Origin: Litoditis marina
Lineage: Eukaryota; Nematoda; Chromadorea; Rhabditida; Rhabditidae
Assembly: GCA_964036275.1 (NCBI GenBank)
Contig: OZ038436.1
Coordinates: forward strand, 8,995,256 to 9,059,255
Length of the DNA stretch: 64,000 bases
Reading direction: 5' to 3'
The translations under genes and the position numbers were made by a program. Below, one piece after another: positions 40,908 through 51,193 of this stretch (position 1 is the stretch's first letter; each line of letters opens with the position of its first letter). The notes under the pieces are model-generated. The model made no database searches and was not told the origin of the DNA. It saw only the letters and a program-made list of their open reading frames with translations.

Positions 40908-41192
40908 GTCTCTATCCTCTCTCTCTCTCTCTCTCTCTCTCGCTCTCACTCGCCTCTCTATATCTGTCCTTTCTTTTTCTCTCTCACTCCCTCCTGTTCT
41001 TTTATTCTTTTCTTTCAACTCCCATCTTTCAACTCTCATCACCCCTTTGCCTCTCATTTTCACTCTCTCTTTCTCTTTTTCTCTCTCTCTCTCCTCTTAT
41101 ACCTTTTCTCTCTATTTCTCTCTCTCGCTCTCTCTCTTGGCTTTTCCTCCACTTCCTTATCCCTCTCTCCTTTCTTCTGTCTCCCACCGTTT
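40630..41192 (+). repeat. CT-rich simple-repeat tract
   Basis: About 560 bp of polypyrimidine sequence dominated by (CT)n, with CTTTCT and CTCCC interruptions. The open frames across it are simple-repeat artefacts. Confidence 0.95.
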
Positions 41193-41650
41193 TCTCAGTA
41201 AGGATGGCGAACGAAATCACCCTTCTATTTTTGACGACTAGACGCGCTGCAAATGCCGACTGGTCGCAAAGCCAAGTGTGCCGGTAGGGTGCAACTGGAG
41301 CGCAACCAGTCGGCAAATGGGCGGGGCTTAGCAAAAAGGGGCGTAACCGTTCAGGCACTCGGCAAAATCTTCTCAGAGTAGTAAACGTACACAAAACACC
41401 TCAGAAGAACACGTACACAATCAGAAGAAGCTGCTACTACAAATATCTGCGACATGTATGATGATCACCGCCTCGTAACGAAGCGAAGTGAATGAATAAA
41501 TGAAAAATGATGAAATGAAACACCACAAAAATTTGGGGAAAATCCAAAAACGGCAGTATACCAAACATCGACCTGGAAATTTGAGCATATTAATGTAGAG
41601 TGTTATAAGTGCGTAAAACGAACTATATAGAATTGACCTAAATGGAGAAG
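41193..41650. other. Intergenic, with a CAGTCGGCA-rich patch
   Basis: A GC-richer stretch (41,240-41,360) contains the inverted pair GCCGACTGG and CCAGTCGGC, about 50 bp apart. No gene recognised. Confidence 0.4.
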
Positions 41651-41974
41651 TGATATGAAGTTTACTGTTTTTTTATCGGTGACCTTTTCCAGGTAAGTGT
41701 TTCCCAGGTGATGGTGCAATTCAAAACTGCGAACCAGTTGTCCTTCGACCGAACATAAAATTTGCTTTTCAACGTTAGTTTCAATTGTAACCGAATTTTT
41801 TTTCCAAGTCGTTTTTAGGTTTGCAAGGTTACTAAAAACCATGTTACTTGTAGAATCACAGAAATTTGGCAGAGCATTTATAACTGTTTGCTCTTTATTT
41901 CACACTTTTTTGAAAATACCGAAATCTCGATATAAGCACGCGAATATCTATTACTCGGTTACACCATCATTTTG

Positions 41975-42007
41975 GCGCGGTTCAGTGTTGCACGTACTAT
42001 ATAAAGG
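41975..42007 (+). promoter_or_regulatory. PSE/TATA-like module E (best TATA)
   Basis: GCGCGGTTCAGTGTTGCACG followed by TACTATATAAAGG. The downstream GCGAGGAGTAC and ATGCGCTAGTG are shared with A and K, and a T4 run lies at about 42,048. This is the clearest TATA-like element of the family. Confidence 0.45.
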
Positions 42008-42618
42008 CGAGGAGTACATTATGCGCTAGTGAATTTCGTCAAACTTGTTTTCCAAATAAGGAAGTGTTTAGGCTGGCTAGAGAAGTTTAATAAACTCGAA
42101 AACATTTGGATAAACACCCATATCGCACAATTTGTTTGATAGAACGAACTCATTTTATTACAACAAACGTTCTTTTCTTTGATTTTCCATCTAAAATTAT
42201 TAACTCTTGTTAATCAATGTGACTCTTCGACGGTTCGAGATTTAGATGGCAGTTTTTGAATTTCTAGTTGAATCCGATTCGAAATGAAGCTATAACTTTT
42301 TTTCATTAAAAAAATGTGAGTTCATAGATTCATGGGTCTTTCATATCAAACGATCGAATCATTTTACAGTAGTCACAATTTAAGATTTCCACATACGAGA
42401 TTCGTTGAAGACTATTCAAGGGTTTACGGGACTGTTCAATTCATTCTAGCCATGTAGTTCTACTTATTCCCACTGAGATCTTGGCAGAGTGCCATTGAAC
42501 CTTTAAAGGAATGTTTTTCATGGAAACATCGCGTTTTGTATTCATGTTCACATACTGTAACAAGCGATATCAAACAATTACAGAGTTTTCAAAATTTTGA
42601 AAACCCATTGAAAAAATT

Positions 42619-42640
42619 AATGTTGCACGTAGTAGGCAGA
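42619..42640 (+). promoter_or_regulatory. PSE-like module F (degenerate)
   Basis: AATGTTGCACGTAGTAGG without a good TATA. The downstream CAGTGGGT resembles module J. Confidence 0.25.
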
Positions 42641-42839
42641 AAGAACGCGATGTGCTCCAGTGGGTGACCAGTAAATAGTTTTGAGTATTGGAGTAGGATA
42701 GGAGTATAGACAATATTTCCTGAAACCAAATGACTTTTCTGACCATGCTCTGCACTTCACTAAATCGCGTTCGGTCAACAGTTAAGAAAAAAAACAGAAA
42801 TACTTTAGTCGAAAAAACACACCATTGTGTGGATGATAA

Positions 42840-43276
42840 CCGTCTTGAATCAGGGTCGAAACGGTTTTGAGTACATCTCTTACTGAGCACATTAACCTAA
42901 TCATACCACCATCCAAAAGTCCTAGTGACACAATTATATTTTGTTCAAATAAAATAACCTAATATAAATTCAAAAGCGTGTTTCCCTCGAGTTGGTTTGG
43001 CGAAATCGCCCCACTGCCTTCCACCATTTAACACGGTAAGGTGGAAACACGTATACCAGCTTTCGAGCTTGAAATGTGCAATGAAGTTAGAGCAATGTTC
43101 ATTTTTCTCAATTCTCCGCTGGAAGACGGTCAGTAAGTCTTTTCGTCCTGTTTTCATTTTCTCAGAGGGGTTCAACTGATGATGACCCAACCCTCTGAGA
43201 AAACCCAAAACCGTCTTGAATCAGGGTCGAAACGGTTTTGAGTACATCTCTTACTGAGCACATTAACCTAATCATA
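42840..43276 (+). repeat. 66-bp direct-repeat pair enclosing a hairpin
   Basis: The segment beginning CCGTCTTGAATCAGGG occurs identically at 42,840-42,905 and 43,211-43,276. Just before the second copy, 43,157-43,204 forms a hairpin (TTTTCTCAGAGGGGTT against AACCCTCTGAGAAAA). This could be an insertion or slippage duplication. No ORF is supported. Confidence 0.85.
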
Positions 43277-43284
43277 TTTAACAT

Positions 43285-43665
43285 AGCGGGAAAATTGAAG
43301 TATCGCCCCCCACTTTAGTTGGGTCCCCCCCCCCGTAGCACTTCAACCCCCCACCCAAGCTAAAACCTGAAATTCTGGGAGAGGGGGGGGGGGTCAAAAT
43401 TCAACTTAGACATTTACTATTTACCCCCCACCTGGGTCGGCGGGGGGTAGAACTTCAACGGTGGGGGGTCAAACTTCAACGAGTGGGGGGCTGAACTTCA
43501 ATACCGGAAATGTTTACTTTTTACCCCCCACCCTCAAACTTTTGCATTGCAAGTGATAAATTGAATTATCACCCCCCGGTGGGGGGGGGGGGTCAAACTA
43601 CAATTTCCCAAACGCAATACAAATTCAGAAAGGTGGGGGGTAAAAAGTCAATGTTCCAAACATAG
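43285..43665. repeat. G/C homopolymer-tract block
   Basis: At least ten runs of 6-12 C or G alternate with phrases such as TCAAACTTCAACG and CTGAACTTCAATA. C-rich left parts face G-rich right parts, giving local inverted symmetry. Several G runs fall close enough together for G-quadruplexes. The phrase (G)n-TNAAACTWCAA recurs in the phosphatase intron at 58.6-59.2 kb. Confidence 0.85.
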
Positions 43666-43798
43666 CTTAACATAGCATAGATTTAACATAGATTTAACAT
43701 AGCTTCGCCTTTGGAAAAAAAAAACAAAAAAACTACGGTATGTTCAATATTCTTATTTGATATTTGTTTATGTGTTTCACTTCTTTCACAGTAATTAA

Positions 43799-43831
43799 TC
43801 GCAGTTCAGTGTCGCACGCATCGTATTTAGG
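43799..43831 (+). promoter_or_regulatory. PSE-like module G
   Basis: CGCAGTTCAGTGTCGCACG then GTATTTAGGCGAGAAGCGC. Upstream TAATCGCAGTT matches module C; the downstream part matches D and I. Confidence 0.35.
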
Positions 43832-44263
43832 CGAGAAGCGCACTTGGTTCACATTACAGCAAACTATAATACAATGAGCAATACATTTTCAAGTGAAACA
43901 GTAAAAAGGTATCTTGTCCTTTGAGTTACATGAAATCCGTGATTTCCCAATCAAAACTTCTCGACAACATGTTTGGTTAATGGTCACTTTTTGTTTCGAG
44001 TTACCAGTTCAGGAAACCGTTTGGTTACCTGAACTCAGAACCCGGTTATCCTGGGGGGCAAATGTAAACTACTCCCGTTTCCGGGGTTGTTCAGATATTC
44101 TGAAAAAAACATACCAAAAGGTTGGGTTGCCAAATATTAGGCAGCTTATAGAATTTGCCATACAAAAAAATAACAAAGCATCTACAACTGTTTGCGCTGT
44201 ATTTCACACGTGTTAAAGTAAGAAAGTTATCAGAACAAGTAATCCATGAAACGACCCCTTCTT

Positions 44264-44296
44264 GCGCGGTCCAGTGTTGCACGTAGTCTATTTAGG
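44264..44296 (+). promoter_or_regulatory. PSE-like module H
   Basis: GCGCGGTCCAGTGTTGCACG then AGTCTATTTAGG. Downstream CGAGGAACACGGA matches module B. Confidence 0.38.
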
Positions 44297-44903
44297 CCGA
44301 GGAACACGGAACAAAACAGTAAATGTCTGTACGGAAAAACCAAAATAACTATAAAACTCATTCATACAGAAAAAAGCCGCGAAGACCCAAATACAAGTAT
44401 AGGCAAAATAGGTAAAATGAACGCCTTAGTGTATATGGTTTCATCTTAAATATCTCTCAGTTAGACGGCCAATTCTGTATCCAACCGACATTTTCTGGTG
44501 ACCGTTTTCTCAGGTTATCTCACAGGTAACCAGTAGGTAAACTTAAACTAAGTTTCTGTTATCGTTCAAACGGAAGCATTTCATTACCACCACATTTTAC
44601 ATCGGAGAGACAGGTAACCGGTTTGTTATTTTAGGTTATATTATATACCGGTTACCTGAGAGCTAACCCGAATTTTCTAATTCGGTTACCAAAAAGCCGA
44701 TTAGAGATATTTGACCCACAAAATTGTTTCTACATTTTCCAAACTGTCACAGGAATCGTGAGCCATTGCCGGTAAACATACTGAACAATTTGAACGGTCA
44801 CCTAAATATCAAACGAAAACACAAATAAAATATGTTTGGTTTGGTGTCAATCATTTTTTAGCAGTTTGAAATATAGTACATAGTTTCTGTTGCAGTCTTT
44901 ATC

Positions 44904-44935
44904 TCGCGGTCCAGTGTTTCACTTATTATACTTAG
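44904..44935 (+). promoter_or_regulatory. PSE/TATA-like module I
   Basis: TCGCGGTCCAGTGTTTCAC then TATTATACTTAGG. Downstream GCGAGAAGCGC and TGCCTTAGT match module D. Its TTTCAC core bridges the TTGCAC family and the TTTCAC modules near the collagen gene. Confidence 0.4.
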
Positions 44936-45625
44936 GCGAGAAGCGCACCATGCCTTAGTAGCGTCTCTATTCGGAATTCAATGAAAACAAATGAATTATA
45001 CGCCGCGTAATTTCTACTAAGAAACATACAGGTTACATTCGAATGTTAGAGACTGTTCTGTTCTTTAATGAAAACTTAAATGTTTTCTCTCAAAATAGAT
45101 TCGAACACTTTTTTACAGGATGTTAAGATGTTTCAACGGTTTTACGTAGTTGAAAGAAGTTTCATGCAATTCATAGTTGGTGTGAGTGAATATGAGTCAA
45201 TATAGCAGTAATATATGTTTTCCGTTATACCTGGGTAAACCCTTTTGTGAACCACTTGGTAACCCCAAACTTTTCCCAGAAGTAAAAAAGTGCAACAAAG
45301 GGGTTAACAAAAAGGTCAACTACGTAACCCGGTTAAAGTTACCTCCATCCTTCGATCGGACTTAAGATTTGCCTGTCAACGTCAGTCTTCACGGTAACAA
45401 ATTTCATATTTCAGGTTATTTCCAGGTTAGCTCAGATATCCGGGGGAAAAAACTCATCAAAAAAGGGGTCCCAAAGTCCAGGTTACTTGTAGAATTAACC
45501 GTACAAAAATTGATAGAACATCAACACCAGTCTTCTCTGTATTTCATACATTTTACGGTAACAAAATTTTCCGCATTTCGATATAAGCACGCGAATATCG
45601 AAGATGTGGTTGAATGACCAGTTTA

Positions 45626-45658
45626 GCGCGCCCCAGTGTTGCACGTACTAGATATAAG
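45626..45658 (+). promoter_or_regulatory. PSE/TATA-like module J
   Basis: GCGCGCCCCAGTGTTGCACG followed by TACTAGATATAAG, then GGCATGCCTCAGTGGGTAAG (shared CAGTGGGT with F). A T5 run lies at about 45,732. Confidence 0.4.
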
Positions 45659-45892
45659 AAAAATCGAAGCGGCATGCCTCAGTGGGTAAGGTGCAGTGTT
45701 AGAATTGACACCTCAAATAATGTGCCCAATTTTTGGTCATTTTCGTTAGCCACACAACGTCGGGGAATTAACAACAGTTTTCGGGTGAAAGTAATTTCTC
45801 ATTTGTTAACCATCAATCTTTTACGCCTCAGAACAAAATCTCTTTTCTAAATTCGGAATTTCCTCCGAAATATCGAGTTTTCGGAGGCTTGA

Positions 45893-46012
45893 AGCAGGAC
45901 GATGATGTGAACCAATCCCATGTCAACGGTTCTTCAAACTGCAATTAAAACATGTATTGCAGTTTAAAGGACCGACGGGTTTGGATTTGACCACATAATC
46001 GTCCTTTTTTAT
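45893..46012. mobile_element. Short hairpin MITE, copy 2
   Basis: Left arm AGGACGATGATGTG, right arm CACATAATCGTCCT, with the inner palindrome AAACTGCAAT ... ATTGCAGTTT. Same family as at 39.7, 55.4 and 58.1 kb. About 120 bp, no ORF. Confidence 0.75.
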
Positions 46013-46180
46013 ACTGAATAATATTACCAAAATTGAAAGAAAAACTATTTGGATCATCCAAAACGGTCCTAGTGACCCAGATACATTCTGTTCAAAAAAT
46101 AACCTAATATATCAAATGAAACGTTGTCTTTTTTCACGAATTGAATTACATAGTTTACATAATATAGACTCTGATCATGA

Positions 46181-46208
46181 GTTCAGTGTTGTCCGTAGTA
46201 TACATAGG
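46181..46208 (+). promoter_or_regulatory. PSE/TATA-like module K
   Basis: GTTCAGTGTTGTCCGTAG then TATACATAGG. Downstream GCGAGGAGTAC and AGCGCTAATG match A and E, and a T4 run lies at about 46,249. Confidence 0.38.
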
Positions 46209-46835
46209 CGAGGAGTACACCAAGCGCTAATGAATTTCTCCGGTCCCTTTTCGAAATGAGAAAATATTGAGGTTGGTTAGGTCAGAAAAGATTTATGAGC
46301 TCGAAAACATATGGATTAACGCCCGAAACGCTAAATAAACTGAGTTTACTAGAGCGAACTAGTGTAAATATAACTATTGTTATAGTTCGTTTCACCAATC
46401 GATGACTTTCTACAGTAATCTTTCGAAAATTCAAACGCATTTATCTAGTCAACAAACAGAATTCAAGATTCACTGTTTTGTATGCTTGTAGTACCCAAAG
46501 TGGAAAACGAAATCACAAAGTTTAAACTATGTACAACACCTACAAGATATGATAAATTCACTTAAAAGTTTTATAATCTTTCTGTAGAAGTTCCGTGAAC
46601 CTGACTATAATCAATGTGACTCTCCGGCAGCTCAAGGTTTAGATGGTGTGATTTTCCGATTGCACAACTCGATTTCGAGAATTTAAGCGTTTACTGAAGT
46701 CTATCTACGTTTCACTGGGTTATCCAAATAACCTATACATCATATTTTAATGAGACAGTTACAGTTTTCAAAAAAGAATTAGTCACGTAAGTTGAAAAAA
46801 TTAGAGACCGCTTTTGTTGATATGACCACGAGTGT

Positions 46836-46864
46836 GGGTTCAATGTTGCACGTACTCTATATAG
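46836..46864 (+). promoter_or_regulatory. PSE/TATA-like module L
   Basis: GGGTTCAATGTTGCACGTAC then TCTATATAGC. Downstream ACATGTCTCAGTGC resembles J; a T5 run lies at about 46,898. Confidence 0.4.
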
Positions 46865-47037
46865 CCGAGAGAAAAGCGACATGTCTCAGTGCTTCTGTTT
46901 TTATTTCCATCAACAATGATCTAGAATTACTGAGAAAATAGAGCGAAACCTAACTATACATTCAGAAAACCAGGACGAAATGTACAGTTTTAGCCATCTT
47001 CTGAGCGTTCCCCATTTTAATAAACGTCGTTAATTTT

Positions 47038-47107
47038 TATACTGTTAGTCAATAGCACAGTCTCGTGAAACATGGTTAACACAGCAGAACTCAGAAACGT
47101 GTAATGA
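47038..47107 (+). repeat. Dispersed ~70-bp repeat, copy 1
   Basis: ATACTGTTAGTCAATAGCAC and CACAGCAGAACTCAGAAACG recur, diverged, at 53,440-53,513. Family unknown. Confidence 0.7.
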
Positions 47108-47110
47108 CAA

Positions 47111-48230
47111 AATGCACGATACCTCGTTAGAATGCTAACTTTACGTGTCTATGCAATCGACCTATACTAGTTGATATATTTCACTCGTCCATATCTCATT
47201 AACAGTACAATAAAAACTTTATTGTAACTTTATTCTCTACTGGTTCTCGAGACAATTATTAGATGTTGTTATCTAGTAATCGATTAGAATACAAGTATCT
47301 TCCCCCACTAGTATCCCCCCCCCCCCCCTTACTAGTATCTTCTCCCCCCGCAAGAGTACCCGGATTTATCCCCCGTCTCCCGACGAAAAGCAGCTCGTTT
47401 TTGGGCGCTCGGGCTAAAACAAAGGGAGTAGAAAGTCAGCGAGATTTGGGTCAAAGCAAGAAGTGATCAACTGGTATCGCTCTACTGAGAAGTAAACAAG
47501 AACCTAGAAAGAATGTTTTATTTAGAATTAAAAAGAATAGACACTTGAATTATAGAACAACAGTTGAATCTGGAAGGAAAATATACAATACCTTAGAATG
47601 GAAGTGAAACATAGAGTTATCCAATTATTGAACTAGTTTTACAGGCTTGGAGCACAGTATATCTAAATAGGAAAGAATAGACCCTTAAATTATGGAAAAA
47701 ACCACTTGATACGAAACAACAGTCCCTCAAACGAAGAACAGGGAAAAATAAACGTTGTTCTTAATGAAACATTGTTGAAACCTCAACATAAAGTAAGGCT
47801 CACGTGTACAGTGACACAACTAGAAACTCCGTGCACATCATTAATTGCCTGTAGCTGTTGTAGCTTCTATAGACTTGGTGAAACCTTCAGTTGATTGCAG
47901 AACACCAAATATGCAGAGGCCGATGCAGTGTAACTTAATCAATAATTAACTTATATAAATGGTTTTATCATTCTTAGTTCTTTTCAATTATGTAATAACT
48001 TTGTTCTGGTTAATTTTACTTGGTTAAACTAATTTTGTTCAGTTGATGGTTTGTACTGATTTTAATAGAAAGTGAAAATTAAGGTTAAATCTTAAACTCA
48101 CATGTATTTACATTAAAAAACAGTTGTGTAAGGTTTCTCTTTTTTTCACTAGCATTCGATTTCAATTTTCAACAGAAACAGCGCGAACTGTTTAAAGTTT
48201 CACTTTCCGAAATGAACTGAAGGTTAAGTG
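47111..48230. other. Intergenic, with C runs and a short duplication
   Basis: ACTAGTATC flanks C runs at 47,300-47,350. GGAAAGAATAGACCCTTAAATTATGG (47,670) is a diverged repeat of the segment at 47,528. No gene recognised. Confidence 0.4.
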
Positions 48231-48437
48231 CAAAGAGAAAGAGAAAGAGAGAGAGAAAGGGCAAAGAGAAAGAGAAAGAGACAGAGAGAGAAAGAAAGAT
48301 AGAGAAAGAGGGGTAGAGAGGGAGAGAGAGAGAAAAAGAGAGAGATAAAAAGGGGTAGAGAGGAAGAGAGAGTGAGAAAGAGAGAGAGAAAGGTCAGGAG
48401 GAAAAAGAGAGAGATAGAACAGGAGAGAGACAGCAAG
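48231..48437 (-). repeat. GA-rich (CT on minus) simple-repeat tract
   Basis: About 200 bp of GAGAAAGAGA-type purine sequence, the strand opposite of the CT tract at 40.6 kb. Confidence 0.95.
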
Positions 48438-48581
48438 AGTTCCTGTCATCTTTGTAACTTAAAAACAATTTGGAATCGTGAATGAAAACTATAGTATACA
48501 ATGCATATTGCTAGATTTTCATTGAGCTTCGATTACCTTAACATAACAAAACCATCCCGTGAACTCATCAACTTGTGCACT

Positions 48582-48607
48582 GGTGCGTTTCACACATTCT
48601 ATATAAG
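48582..48607 (+). promoter_or_regulatory. TTTCAC/TATAAG module M
   Basis: GTGCGTTTCACACATTC followed by TATATAAG. The spacing between GTTTCAC and the TATA-like hexamer is the same as in modules N and O. The core resembles the nematode 21U-RNA/snRNA upstream element (CTGTTTCA). No RNA product can be defined from sequence alone. Confidence 0.42.
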
Positions 48608-49448
48608 TCCCAACTCGCGTAGGCTTCGTTTCTAGTATTTTATTCCATCTACCCCAACTTTCCCCCCCAATCCTGCTAGCAGGAATTCTCGTCTTCCAGT
48701 CCCGAGAAATGTCCCCTCTCTCACCGTCTCTCACCCTCTTCTTTCTCCTTATCTCTACCTCTTTTTCTTTCTGCGTTTCTTCTCTATCACACTGTCTCTT
48801 CCCCTCGTTCCCACGGTTTTATCACCTGCGTCTCTCGATCCGCACAGTCTCTCGCCTGTACTTTCGCCCCATTTCCAGTCCAGCGGGGGGAGGCGCCGCG
48901 CGGCGCCTACAAAAGGCGCCAGTCCGTGGGCGGTCCAAGCTACCCTTCTACGTTCTACGTATCAGTAGTAGCTCCAATAGATTCTCATAGAACTTAGGTT
49001 TCTTACGTCTGCATTTCATTAATGTTATCAGCTCTATCTTGTTTTTTGGGTTTTATGGCCTTACTTCTCAGGGTTCTACGAGTACTTAGGCTTTATCGGG
49101 GGTTGAAGCTCCCTTCTACGTTCGGGTACATAAAAAAGTTCCACTTCTTCATGCTTTAACATATCCCAATAAGTTGAAGTCTTCAGTTTACTCCTGCTTT
49201 TAGCTCTATTGGTTTGTTATTTGGATTTCATGGCCTCACTCCTCAAGGGCTCTACAAGTTACTAAGTTTGTTAGGCATTAACACTTTTATGTACGTTGGA
49301 GTAGAGGCAGAACGTAATCTGCAGTTTTGCTCAGTATTTTCAATTAAATAGCTTTTGATAGAACAGTTTATACAGCCTGCAGTCCGTTGTGAAATCTTAA
49401 AAAGTATCCATGTCTTGCGTCACACAGCATTGGATGAGTATAATACGG

Positions 49449-49475
49449 CTGAGTGTTTCACATACCCTGTATAAG
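49449..49475 (+). promoter_or_regulatory. TTTCAC/TATAAG module N
   Basis: CTGAGTGTTTCACATACCC followed by TGTATAAG, with spacing identical to M and O. It lies 0.6 kb upstream of the collagen ATG on the same strand. It could be an independent small-RNA promoter rather than the collagen promoter. Confidence 0.42.
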
Positions 49476-50070
49476 TCGCCTGTCGGTAGCGAATACAGTT
49501 TAGCCAAGAATGTAGCCCTTAAAAAATCAGATTCATCTCACATACGGACCTAGGTAAGGGCCATACTTTTTACGCGAGCGTTTAACGTCAGCGTAAACCA
49601 ATACATGCCATGCGTATTGATTTAGTTGGCGAAATACACCGACGTTACAAGTATGGCTGCAGCCTCAGGCGTTTTGTGTGGTTCGAAAACTTTTGTGAAT
49701 TAGGTTCAATCAAATTTCGTTCAGTCTCCGCACCCGGCTATTGAGTGCATCAGCGTCCAGCCCTTCTATTCTATAGTTATCGCTCGATCTCATCCCTACT
49801 TTCACGTTGCACTTTTTACACCACAACATAATATACATTGTAAACAACACAAACTAATATCTTTCAGAAGATGTAGAACTTGTATCTTCTTAACATGTTC
49901 TATAAACCAAATATCCAACTTAGTTCCTTCAGCTCTCATTTTATCGGTTACGTTGCACTAAAATTCGCACCCAACAAACAGATCTCTCATTCACACTATT
50001 CTAACTTCTTTCTCTCATCTCAAATCTTCATAATACTTCCTATGTGATGCAAACAGTTACTGAACCTAAA

Positions 50071-50078
50071 TTTTCCAG
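50071..50078 (+). promoter_or_regulatory. Putative trans-splice (or 5' UTR intron) acceptor at the collagen start
   Basis: TTTTCCAG lies directly against the ATG. Nematode mRNAs often receive a spliced leader a few bases upstream of the start. An ordinary 5' UTR intron would look the same. Confidence 0.6.
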
Positions 50079-50269
50079 ATGGACCAAGGTGCGAAGGAGT
50101 CCGAGGAGCAGCGTCAGATGCGTCGCATCGCGTTTGTCGCCGTCGTCGTCTCGACGGCGGCCGTCATCGCCAGCGTCGTGACGCTTCCGATGCTCTACAA
50201 CTATGTACAGTCGTTCCAGAGCCATCTCATGGTCGAGACTGACTACTGCAAGGTGAGATATCTTTCTCG

Positions 50270-50302
<33 letters not shown>

Positions 50303-51113
50303 GCTCTTTTCATCTCTCTACCTATCTGTCTTTCTCTCTTTCTCTCTCGCTCAATATCTATACCTCTCTTGCTCTTTCTTCTTCCTCTTTAATTTTGATC
50401 AAAAATGAGATGTACATAGGAGTGTTGCACTTGATTAGATCAAAAGCGCTCTAAGTAATGCTTTTAGACCTTCATTTCTCTGAAAAAATAACCCGATTTC
50501 ACTTTTTTGCGTTTTTCTCGAACAGATGGTATCTTTCAGCGCGCGCGATAAGTTATGCGACACCGCGCAAAAAAGAGGTCAATCGAAATGAAAAGCGGAC
50601 GCGGATTTCGGTTATTAGTTTTTTGTTGGAAGTTCGAAAAGAAGAAGTGACTTAAACAAATAAATGCATTGTAATACAGTACTTTAGGTATTGTAAAAAG
50701 TGAGAAGTAACAATAATATACAAATAGAAACATTAAAATACACGCTTAAAATATCTTTTTTTCATACCATCCGAAAAGGAAAAACTACCCTATTGTGATT
50801 CCAAATGTTCAACATCTTCTGCAAAAACTTGCTAAATAGTATATTAACTATATTAAATCATTACAATATTCCCAATTGCAGGCCCGTTCGCGTGACATGT
50901 GGCTGGAGATGACCGCCCTGCAGGCCGGGAAGGGAATGGCTCATCGCCAGAAGAGAGCTTGGCTGTTCGGGCAGTGGATCCCCGAGAGCGGCACTGGCGG
51001 CGGCGCTGGCGGTACGTCTGCTTCTCTGGTTCTCTCTGTTTCTATCTCTTTCTTCTCTCTTTCTCTATATTTCTCACTCTTTCTCTTCTTTTCTTCTCAC
51101 TCTTTCTTTTATC

Positions 51114-51193
<80 letters not shown>

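Larger units (their letters stand above)
41651..45200. repeat. Tandem super-unit 2 of the promoter-module region
   Basis: A diverged counterpart of 34.07-37.6 kb, with the same block order and modules E, F, G, H and I. Examples: the CTCGATATAAGCACGCGAATA block at 41,926, CAATGTGACTCTTCGACGG at 42,217, and AAAAAGGTATCTTGTCCTTTG at 43,903 (matching 36,753). It is interrupted by a 66-bp direct-repeat pair and by a G/C-tract block. Confidence 0.55.
45201..47110. repeat. Tandem super-unit 3 of the promoter-module region
   Basis: A third, shorter diverged copy. It has a GGTTAACC-type block (45,226-45,350), TCCTTCGATCGGA, a CGATATAAGCACGCGAATATC block (45,579), modules J, K and L, and CAATGTGACTCTCCGGCAG (46,612). 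The block at 46,930-47,035 matches 35,440-35,540 of unit 1. No ORF is conserved among units. Confidence 0.55.
48608..50078. other. Upstream region of the collagen gene
   Basis: Contains a pyrimidine-rich stretch (48,710-48,800) and a perfect 18-bp palindrome, AGGCGCCGCGCGGCGCCT, at 48,891-48,908, followed by a further GGCGCC at 48,915. A diverged tandem duplication pairs 49,029-49,130 with 49,201-49,300 (GCTCTAT ... ATGGCCT ... TTCTACG). No TATA box can be assigned to the collagen gene with confidence. Confidence 0.45.

Noticed and set aside
40624..41241. Ser/Leu-rich and Arg/Glu-rich frames over CT tracts
   Set aside because: Simple-repeat artefacts; the same applies at 48.2 kb and 50.3-51.2 kb.
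37436..44941. TTAGGC as nematode telomere repeat
   Set aside because: Only isolated single hexamers occur, inside the promoter-like modules; no tandem TTAGGC.
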